From positions 1-11,408 of the forward strand of contig JAFQJX010000219.1 in NCBI GenBank assembly GCA_017397205.1: DNA of 11,408 nucleotides, given 5' to 3'. Position 1 is the stretch's first letter; the number at the start of each line of letters is the position of its first letter. Positions 1-5,667 of the stretch are shown piece by piece. Origin of the DNA: Clostridia bacterium (GTDB lineage: Bacteria; Bacillota; Clostridia; Oscillospirales; CAG-272). Below the pieces are notes generated by a model, which worked only from the letters and a program-made list of their open reading frames with translations, was not told the DNA's origin and ran no database searches. Position numbers and translations under genes: made by a program.

Positions 1-7
1 CTTTCAT

Positions 8-92
8 CGGTATGTCACCGCCGTGGGCGGTATCTCCTTTCGTATCTTTGCCAGGGTCAGGAACGGTGCGTGGGCATTTCCCCGCAATCCGT
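8..92 (-). promoter_or_regulatory. Structured 5' leader of the off-window transcript
   Basis: The stretch from the predicted start (about 92) to an ATG at 5-7 can fold twice. The first hairpin (63-92) pairs ACGG, TGCG and GGG with CCC, CGCA and CCGT around an AAATG loop, with small bulges. The second (17-31) is a perfect 6-bp stem, ACCGCC/GGCGGT, with a CAC loop. A strong Shine-Dalgarno-like AAAGGAGA (33-40) lies just before the second hairpin, far from the ATG unless the hairpin folds. If the ATG is real, only about two codons of the gene are inside the window, so no protein is called. A structured RNA gene starting here cannot be excluded. Confidence 0.45.
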
Positions 93-98
93 CACATT

Positions 99-127
99 AT
101 TATAGCACTATATGAACATATTGTCAA
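99..127 (-). promoter_or_regulatory. Consensus sigma-A promoter firing leftward out of the window
   Basis: Read on the minus strand, the -35 box is TTGACA (122-127) and the -10 box is TATAAT (99-104), separated by exactly 17 bases (105-121). Both hexamers are perfect matches to the vegetative consensus. Transcription would begin near position 92 and run to lower coordinates, so the product lies almost entirely outside the window. serA ends in its own terminator upstream, so this is an independent transcription unit. Confidence 0.85.
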
Positions 128-257
128 CCACCCGCGCATCGCGCGCGGTTTTGCCTGCATTTCTTGCGTGCCTGAGCGCCCGCGCGGCGCGCGGAAGCGC
201 CTGTCTCCCCCTGCCTGTATATAGACAATCCGCCGCTCCCCCGTTTTATCGCAAACG
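128..257. other. Non-coding gap between serA terminator and leftward promoter
   Basis: No credible gene is seen here. The stretch is GC-rich and contains two similar inverted repeats: CCGCGC/GCGCGG around a 5-base loop (132-148) and around a 3-base loop (180-194). They lie upstream of the -35 box of the leftward promoter, where an AT-rich UP element would normally sit. They may be only a by-product of base composition. Short reading frames here lack ribosome sites and recognisable sequence. Confidence 0.5.
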
Positions 258-293
258 AAAAAGGGGCTTGTGTCAAAGGACACAAAACCCCTT
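258..293 (-). terminator. Rho-independent terminator of serA
   Basis: On the minus strand AAGGGG, then TTGTGTC, loop CTTT, then GACACAA and CCCCTT form a strong stem with one small internal mismatch, followed by a run of T (the A run at 258-262 on the plus strand). It lies about 50 bases past the serA stop codon. The plus-strand reading has no good T tract, so it appears to act mainly on leftward transcripts. Confidence 0.8.
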
Positions 294-339
294 GCTTTGA
301 TTGGCTTTGCCGCGGCACGGCGCCCGTCTGCTTTTTGCC

Positions 340-1500
340 TTATGCGTGCAGGACTCTGACGCGGATGATGTTCTCCAGAGCAGACAGCTGCTCCACCACG
401 TCGTCGCTGGGCAGACGCTCCACGTCCAGAATGGTGTAGGCGTAGTCCTTGCGGGACTTGTTCACCAGGGTTTCAATATTGACGCCGCGAGAGGACACGA
501 AGCCGCTCAGCGCGCTCAGAATGTTCGGAACGTTTTTGTGAAGCACGCAGATACGGCAGGGAGAGGTACGGGGGGCGCTGACGTCGGGATAGTTGACGGA
601 GTGCGTGATGTTGCCGTTTTCCAAGTAATCGGCAAGCTCGTCTGCCGCCATCACCGCACAGTTGTCCTCGCTCTCGGGGGTAGAGGCGCCCAGGTGAGGA
701 ATGGCTACCACGCCGGGCACGCCCAGCATCTCCTCGGTGGGGAAGTCCACCACGTAGGCGGCAACCTTACCGCTCTCAAGCGCGGCAAGCATATCCGCGC
801 TGTTGACCAGCCCGTCGCGGGAGAAGTTCAGCACGCGCACGCCGTCCTTCATTGCAGAGAAGGCGGCAGCGTTCAGCATCCCCTTGGTGCTGTCCAGGAG
901 CGGCACGTGAACGGTCACGTAATCACACGTCTCGTAAATCTCCTTGGGATCCGTCACGTGAATGACGGCGGGAGACAAGCTCCATGCGGCACCGACCGAC
1001 AGATAGGGGTCGTAGCCGTACACCTTCATGCCCAGCGCGAGCGCGGCGTTTGCCACGAGCGCACCGATGGCACCCAGGCCGATCACGCCCAGCTTCTTGC
1101 CCTTAATTTCAGGACCGGCGAACTGACCCTTGCCCTTTTCCACGAGCTTGCCAACGCCCTCCTGACCCTTCAGGGTGGCTGCCCATTGAACGCCCTCCAC
1201 TACCTTGCGGGAGGCAAGGAACAGCCCTGCCAGCACCAGCTCCTTGACGGCGTTTGCGTTGGCACCGGGAGTATTGAATACCACGATTCCCTCCTCGCTG
1301 CATCTGTCAACGGGAATGTTGTTCACGCCGGCACCCGCACGGGCGATTGCGAGCAGCGTTTCGGGCATAGAAAGGTCGTGCATTGCGGCAGAGCGGACCA
1401 TCACGCCGCTCGCACCCTCCAGCTCCTCACCCACGGTGTAGCCCTCAGCAAAGCGGACAAGTCCGCAGGGGGCAATTTTGTTCATGGTACAAATCTTCAT
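340..1500 (-). CDS. serA: D-3-phosphoglycerate dehydrogenase with ACT domain
   Basis: This 386-residue cytoplasmic enzyme oxidises 3-phosphoglycerate to 3-phosphohydroxypyruvate with NAD, the first step of serine biosynthesis. The substrate-binding domain flanks a Rossmann domain with GLGAIG at 141-146 and Asp164 at the end of the next strand, the usual NAD specificity residue. The catalytic set of the D-2-hydroxyacid dehydrogenase family is present: Arg228 (NFSRDG), Glu256 (FPTE) and His269 (PHLGAST). Residues about 318-386 form an ACT domain. His321, Asn323 and Asn341 align with the serine-contacting residues of the E. coli enzyme, so feedback inhibition by serine is likely. The ATG is preceded by GGAGAG at good spacing. 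Length fits the ACT-only type. It has its own promoter and terminator, and serC is not adjacent. The Arg motif reads SRDG where SRG or ARGG is commoner. Confidence 0.95.
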   Translation of the reverse strand: MKICTMNKIAPCGLVRFAEGYTVGEELEGASGVMVRSAAMHDLSMPETLLAIARAGAGVNNIPVDRCSEEGIVVFNTPGANANAVKELVLAGLFLASRKVVEGVQWAATLKGQEGVGKLVEKGKGQFAGPEIKGKKLGVIGLGAIGALVANAALALGMKVYGYDPYLSVGAAWSLSPAVIHVTDPKEIYETCDYVTVHVPLLDSTKGMLNAAAFSAMKDGVRVLNFSRDGLVNSADMLAALESGKVAAYVVDFPTEEMLGVPGVVAIPHLGASTPESEDNCAVMAADELADYLENGNITHSVNYPDVSAPRTSPCRICVLHKNVPNILSALSGFVSSRGVNIETLVNKSRKDYAYTILDVERLPSDDVVEQLSALENIIRVRVLHA

Positions 1501-1535
1501 CTCTGTCTCTCCGTCCTAAAAAATCAAAAGCATCT

Positions 1536-1557
1536 GCGGGGTGCCGTTGCACCCCGC
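1536..1557 (-). promoter_or_regulatory. GC-rich hairpin near the 5' end of serA mRNA
   Basis: A perfect 9-bp stem, GCGGGGTGC/GCACCCCGC with an AACG loop, begins about 6 bases after the predicted serA transcription start. About 6 bases after the stem comes an interrupted T-rich stretch (TTTTGATTTTTT), then the serA ribosome site. It could be an mRNA-stabilising 5' hairpin, a weak attenuator, or a terminator for read-through from the upstream hydrolase gene. The gap between stem and T tract is long for a classical terminator. No T-box or other known riboswitch core is seen. Confidence 0.5.
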
Positions 1558-1569
1558 TCACTTGACAGT

Positions 1570-1598
1570 ATTCTATCACAAACGGTTGGCTACGCCAA
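1570..1598 (-). promoter_or_regulatory. serA promoter
   Basis: On the minus strand the -35 is TTGGCG (1593-1598), the spacer is 17 bases, and the -10 is TAGAAT (1570-1575) with an upstream TG giving an extended -10. The promoter begins 9 bases beyond the hydrolase stop codon, so serA can be transcribed independently of it. A short inverted repeat, TTGGC-TAC-GCCAA (1586-1598), covers the -35 box and could be an operator. Confidence 0.65.
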
Positions 1599-1606
1599 GT
1601 GTTTTT

Positions 1607-3484
1607 TTATTTTTTGTCACTTTGCCCATTTTTCGCCTTTTGGAGGGCTTGTTTTTGGTGTCTGCGACGGCGGAGTGCCTCCACGGGGCTCGTCTCCTCG
1701 CCCTCCGCCCGCTCCTCCGTGACGTAAAGGACGGGCTCCATGCTGTGCAGCACCCTGGGCCAGAGCAGCTGTCCTGCAAGGAGGCGCCGCGCCACGCCTG
1801 CCGTTTTTTCGGTAATCGCGCCGTTCGCGGTGATGCAATCCAGCACGGAATCCAGAAGCTCCACCCCGGGGCTTTCCGTCAGGGCAAGCGCGTGATTTTT
1901 TCCCTGCCCGAGATGCAGCTTGATGCGACGGGTGTTGGGAAGCTCGGGGAAAATCACGTCAATTTTCAGGAGGGGCTCCCCGTCCTCGTTTTCCACAAAG
2001 GAAAGGAGCGTTCCCGCAAGATATTTTTCCCCCTTGTAGGTCAGCTCCGTATAACGGAAGCTGCCAAAGCCGCCCTCCAGCACGCGCTCCTCCTCGCCCT
2101 CGGTCAGATGCACGTAAAAGCGACCGTCCACCTGCGAAAAGGACAGCTTGGTAATGCCGGGAGAGTGATTGTTCTGCATCAGGCGCAGGGCAAAGGGCAG
2201 CAGCCCCACGTTGTTTTTCTCCACCTCGTATACGGCACCCAGCACCTGCTCCGCCTCGCGCGGAACGGAGAGCCGCCGCGGGCGGCTGAAGCAGTCCTCG
2301 TGCCTGCCACTTTGAGGCAGGCGCCACCTTGCCGCGAAGAAGTTCTGCTCTGCGCGGCGGAGCGAGGCGGTGGCAAGGAGGTTGACGCCGAGCGACCCCT
2401 TGGCGGGGGTGTAATCCGCGCCGAAATAGGCGGCAATCAGGCGGAGGTTGTTTGACTGCTGAAAAAACTCGTCGTTGCCCGCCGTGCAGACAATCACCGT
2501 TTCGGTTTTGGGATTGACCCACACGTTCTGCCCGAGCATGCCGTTGAGCAGGTAGGCAGAGCCGTCGCGGGCGCTCCATAGATGATAGCCGTAATCGTAG
2601 TCGCCGTAGGCGGTGCTGGTCGGCACCGCGCGCGCCGTCGCCTCGGCAAGATAGCCCTCGGAAATCAGCTGCTTTCCCTGCCACCTGCCGCCCTGCAAGG
2701 TCAGACGTCCCAGTTTTGCCATATCCAGGGGGGTGAGGTACATTCCCCAGCCGCCCTTGACGGTCCCCTGCGGGCTCTTTTCCATGTAATAATTGTGAAT
2801 ACCCATCGGTCGGAACAGGTGCGCATCCAGAAACTCGTCCAGCCCCTGTCCGCTTACCCGTTCAATGATGCAGGCAAGCACGTAGGTGTTGATGCTGTTG
2901 TAGAAAAACCGCTTGCCCGGCTCGTAGGCGGGCGTGCAGGAAAGAAACGCCCGTTTCCAATCCGCAAGCGTCACGATTGCCGCCTCGCCCACGTCCGTCA
3001 CCCCCGCCGTCATGGTGAGCAGGTGCCGCACGGTGATGCGCCTGGTCCGTGCGGAAACGCCCTTTGGCAGGTCGTCTGCAAGAAGGTCGCATACGCGCGC
3101 ATCCAGCGAAATTTGCCCGCGGTCCAAAAGAATCGCAAGGGCAAAGGAGGTCACCGTCTTTGCCATGGAATGCGTCAAGCTCCACACGCGGGGGCTGTAC
3201 CCGGGGGCAGAGGCGGCGCAAATCAGCTTGTCCTTGCGATAAATCAGCAGATTGTGCACGTGGCTGTATCGGTCCTGCTCCAGGGCGTGCAGAAACCTCT
3301 CAATATGTTGAGAGCTTATTCCCACGCTTTCGGGCGCATACAAACGGGGCATGGGGTCGGGGGTGCGGGTTGCCATGCTCTCGGTCTTCTGCGGATAATA
3401 GGGAATCTGCTCAGGGGCGGTCGCGCCCTTGACGCAAAGCTTATAGAGATAATCCGCGCCGCGGCGGGCAAGGGTCAGATTCAC
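1607..3484 (-). CDS. Serine hydrolase, beta-lactamase/class C fold, with long C-terminal extension
   Basis: The start chosen is the GTG at 3482-3484, giving 625 residues. AGAGGTGA lies just upstream at normal spacing and a promoter ends shortly before it; the open frame extends further but the extra residues would lie upstream of the promoter. Residues about 45-355 are a penicillin-binding-protein-like serine hydrolase domain: Ser106-Met-Ala-Lys109 is the nucleophile/general-base SxxK motif, Tyr195-Asn-Ser197 the second motif, and GMLGQNVWVNP (about 315-325) the region of the third. The family includes esterases, D-amino peptidases and beta-lactamase-like proteins, so the substrate is unknown. 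No signal peptide or membrane segment is seen, so it is probably cytoplasmic, which argues against a cell-wall or periplasmic beta-lactamase role. Residues about 370-625 are not recognised and end in a strongly basic tail. Confidence 0.85.
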   Translation of the reverse strand: MNLTLARRGADYLYKLCVKGATAPEQIPYYPQKTESMATRTPDPMPRLYAPESVGISSQHIERFLHALEQDRYSHVHNLLIYRKDKLICAASAPGYSPRVWSLTHSMAKTVTSFALAILLDRGQISLDARVCDLLADDLPKGVSARTRRITVRHLLTMTAGVTDVGEAAIVTLADWKRAFLSCTPAYEPGKRFFYNSINTYVLACIIERVSGQGLDEFLDAHLFRPMGIHNYYMEKSPQGTVKGGWGMYLTPLDMAKLGRLTLQGGRWQGKQLISEGYLAEATARAVPTSTAYGDYDYGYHLWSARDGSAYLLNGMLGQNVWVNPKTETVIVCTAGNDEFFQQSNNLRLIAAYFGADYTPAKGSLGVNLLATASLRRAEQNFFAARWRLPQSGRHEDCFSRPRRLSVPREAEQVLGAVYEVEKNNVGLLPFALRLMQNNHSPGITKLSFSQVDGRFYVHLTEGEEERVLEGGFGSFRYTELTYKGEKYLAGTLLSFVENEDGEPLLKIDVIFPELPNTRRIKLHLGQGKNHALALTESPGVELLDSVLDCITANGAITEKTAGVARRLLAGQLLWPRVLHSMEPVLYVTEERAEGEETSPVEALRRRRHQKQALQKAKNGQSDKK

Positions 3485-3508
3485 GTCCGTCACCTCTCTT
3501 TCACCTAA

Positions 3509-3537
3509 ATTGTACCATATTTTTCCCCCCAAAGCAA
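3509..3537 (-). promoter_or_regulatory. Promoter of the serine hydrolase gene
   Basis: On the minus strand the -35 is TTGCTT (3532-3537), the spacer 17 bases and the -10 TACAAT (3509-3514), preceded by TGG to make an extended -10. The transcript would start near 3502, leaving a leader of about 18 bases that contains the ribosome site before the GTG start. This supports the shorter start chosen for the gene. Confidence 0.65.
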
Positions 3538-3602
3538 CCAAAGTGACAGCACAAGGTGTAAACAATCCAAGAATTTTTTCGCCCCTTGCCCCGTGTCGCC
3601 GC

Positions 3603-3632
3603 GTGACCGCCCCTCCCGCGGGCGCATATACT
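3603..3632 (+). promoter_or_regulatory. Probable promoter of the acetyltransferase-glmM-glmS operon
   Basis: A good -10 (TATACT, 3627-3632) with a weak -35 (GTGACC, 3603-3608) at 18-base spacing lies just upstream of the first gene, giving a leader of only about a dozen bases that carries AAGGAG. The spacer contains the palindromic octamer CCCGCGGG. The weak -35 makes this tentative. The short space back to the divergent hydrolase promoter leaves no room for a glmS ribozyme, and none of its conserved core is seen. Confidence 0.4.
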
Positions 3633-3651
3633 GAAGCAAAAGGAGAGTGCC

Positions 3652-4296
3652 ATGAAGCAATATCTATGTGAAAACCTGTTTGATTTGCGCCACACCCTCG
3701 CACGGGATGCCATACGGGGAGAATACGCCTGGGAGGTGCCCGGTATGCTGGGGGATATCGTGCTGGCGCTGGGGCAGACGCTGGACCCCTCGGAATGGGA
3801 AAATCCGCAGGCGGGAGTCTGGATTTCCCGCACCGCCTCGCTGGAGGAGGGTGCCACGGTCAGGGGTCCCGCCATCATCGGCCCCGATACCGAGGTCCGC
3901 GCGGGGGCGTATTTGCGCGGCGGCGTGCTGATTGGGCGCGGCTGCGTCGTGGGGCACGCCACGGAGATAAAGAACTCCCTGCTTTTTGACGGAGCCAAGG
4001 CGCCGCATTTCAATTACGTCGGGGACTCCGTGCTTGGCTGGGGCGCGCATATCGGCGCGGGAACGATTCTCTCCAACGTCCGCTGTGACAGAGAGAAAAT
4101 CGTCATTCGTACCGACCCGCCCGTTTCCACGCTGCTGCGGAAACTGGGCGCCGTTTTAGGGGACGGCTGCGAGGTGGGCTGCGGCTGCGTGCTCAACCCG
4201 GGCACCCTGCTCGGCCCCGGCTGTACGGTGATGCCCCTGTCCTCCGTCAGGGGTGTCTTTCGTGGCGGCAGCCGCATCGCCACGCGGCGCGGATAA
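3652..4296 (+). CDS. Stand-alone left-handed beta-helix N-acetyltransferase (GlmU C-terminal-like)
   Basis: The 214-residue protein is mostly a hexapeptide-repeat left-handed beta-helix (about 55-200), after a short N-terminal helical segment. It lacks the GlmU uridylyltransferase domain, with no GxGTRM-type nucleotide-binding loop. Compared with the E. coli GlmU acetyltransferase half, its active-site residues are all present: Arg83 in RAGA, Lys107 in EIKNS, His119 and Tyr122 in PHFNYVGD, Asn142 in TILSN, and Lys149. It probably transfers acetyl from acetyl-CoA to glucosamine-1-P in the cytoplasm; this is inferred from the residues and from its position directly before glmM and glmS. Related folds occur in sugar-1-phosphate nucleotidylyltransferases and serine acetyltransferases, but the HFNYVGD signature favours the GlmU type. 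AAGGAG precedes the ATG. The stop is 3 bases before glmM, so the two are likely translationally coupled. Confidence 0.85.
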   Translation: MKQYLCENLFDLRHTLARDAIRGEYAWEVPGMLGDIVLALGQTLDPSEWENPQAGVWISRTASLEEGATVRGPAIIGPDTEVRAGAYLRGGVLIGRGCVVGHATEIKNSLLFDGAKAPHFNYVGDSVLGWGAHIGAGTILSNVRCDREKIVIRTDPPVSTLLRKLGAVLGDGCEVGCGCVLNPGTLLGPGCTVMPLSSVRGVFRGGSRIATRRG

Positions 4297-4299
4297 CCG

Positions 4300-5667
4300 A
4301 TGGGACGGTACTTTGGAACGGACGGCGTGCGCGGTGAGGCGGGCGTGCGCCTGACGGGGGAGCTTGCCTATCGGCTGGGGCGGTTTTTCGGCGGCTACTG
4401 TGCGCGCCGCGCCGCCTACGAGGACAAACGCGCACGGATTCTCGTGGGAAAGGACACGCGCCTGTCCTCCTACGTGCTGGAATACGCCCTGTCTGCGGGG
4501 ATTGCCGCATCGGGCGCAGACGCCTGCCTCTTGCACGTCACGACCACGCCCTCTCTCTCCTACCTTGCGGGAACGGGGGACTATGCGGGCGGCGTCATGA
4601 TTTCCGCAAGTCACAACCCCTACCCCGACAACGGCATCAAGCTTTTTGACGCCTCGGGAGAAAAGCTCTCTGAGTCGCTGGAGGCGGAGGCGGAGGCATA
4701 TCTTGACGGAGAGGAGCCGCAATTTCCGCATCAAACAGGGGACCGCCTTGGGAAAATCATGGATGCGGGCGGAAAGCGGCAGGCGTACCTATCGCACCTG
4801 CTCGCGTGTGTCGGAGGGCTGGACCTCTCGGGCAGAAAAATTGCCCTTGACTGCGCCAACGGCTCCACCTGGCGCTTTGCCCCTGCTCTCTTTCGCTCCC
4901 TCGGTGCCGCCGTCACCGTTCTCGGCGACTCCCCCACGGGCACCAACATTAATCTGGCGTGCGGCTCCACCCACCCCGACGCCCTTTGCCGTGCCGTCCT
5001 GCGCGAGGAGTGCGACGTGGGCTTTGCCTTTGACGGCGACGGCGACCGCTGTATCGCCGTGGACGGCGAGGGTCGGGTGGTGGACGGAGACGGCATGCTC
5101 TATCTCTCTGCCTGCCGCATGAAGGCGCGCGGCGAGCTTGGCTCGGACGGCGTTGTCGGCACCCACATGACCAACGGCGGGCTGGAGGCGGCGCTTGCGC
5201 GGCAGGGGATTGTGCTGACCCGTACCGACGTCGGGGACCGCTATGTTCACGAAAGAATGAAGGAGGGCGGCTACTGCCTGGGCGGAGAGCCGTCGGGGCA
5301 TCTCATTTTCTCCCGTCATGCAAGCACGGGGGACGGAATGCTGACCGCGCTTCTGGTGTGCGAGGCAATCGCACAGGAGGGGCTACCCCTTTCCCGTCTG
5401 GTGGCGGGCTACCGCCCCCGTCCTCAGCTGACCCGCAGTCTGCGCCTTGCTTCCCCTGCCGGGATTCTCAGTCACCCACGGGCAAGAGAGGCGCTTGCAA
5501 GGGAGGGTGATACCCTCGCCGCGACGGGTGGGCGGCTCCTGGTACGCCCAAGCGGAACGGAGCCCCTGCTCCGCATCATGTGCGAGGGGGAGGACAGCCG
5601 TCAGCTCGTGCAGGTGGCAGACGCCCTGCAGGAGGTATTTCTGGAAATTGCCAAGGAGGAGCCGTAA
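4300..5667 (+). CDS. glmM: Phosphoglucosamine mutase
   Basis: GlmM converts glucosamine-6-P to glucosamine-1-P in the cytoplasm on the way to UDP-GlcNAc. The 455-residue length fits the family. All four domain signatures are present in order: the phosphoserine loop MISASHNP with catalytic Ser104, the Mg-binding DGDGDR at 245-250, the sugar-binding GGEPSGH at 328-334, and the phosphate-binding RPSGTEP at 416-422. The GEPSGH and MISASHNP forms favour GlmM over phosphoglucomutase or phosphomannomutase, and the flanking glmS supports it. The start follows the previous stop by 3 bases with only a weak ribosome site, indicating coupling to the acetyltransferase. The stop TAA abuts the glmS ATG. Activity requires prior phosphorylation of Ser104, as in the family. 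Confidence 0.96.
   Translation: MGRYFGTDGVRGEAGVRLTGELAYRLGRFFGGYCARRAAYEDKRARILVGKDTRLSSYVLEYALSAGIAASGADACLLHVTTTPSLSYLAGTGDYAGGVMISASHNPYPDNGIKLFDASGEKLSESLEAEAEAYLDGEEPQFPHQTGDRLGKIMDAGGKRQAYLSHLLACVGGLDLSGRKIALDCANGSTWRFAPALFRSLGAAVTVLGDSPTGTNINLACGSTHPDALCRAVLREECDVGFAFDGDGDRCIAVDGEGRVVDGDGMLYLSACRMKARGELGSDGVVGTHMTNGGLEAALARQGIVLTRTDVGDRYVHERMKEGGYCLGGEPSGHLIFSRHASTGDGMLTALLVCEAIAQEGLPLSRLVAGYRPRPQLTRSLRLASPAGILSHPRAREALAREGDTLAATGGRLLVRPSGTEPLLRIMCEGEDSRQLVQVADALQEVFLEIAKEEP

Noticed and set aside
128..257. Short open frames in the GC-rich left intergenic region
   Set aside because: Several overlapping frames on both strands have no ribosome site or recognisable sequence and run through the promoter or the terminator.
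301..1722. Plus-strand open frame of 473 codons antisense to serA
   Set aside because: The opposite strand encodes a complete phosphoglycerate dehydrogenase; the antisense frame also runs across the serA promoter and has no family-like sequence.
3485..3651. glmS ribozyme or other riboswitch before the glm operon
   Set aside because: No conserved ribozyme core is visible, and the space is filled by two divergent promoters with very short leaders.
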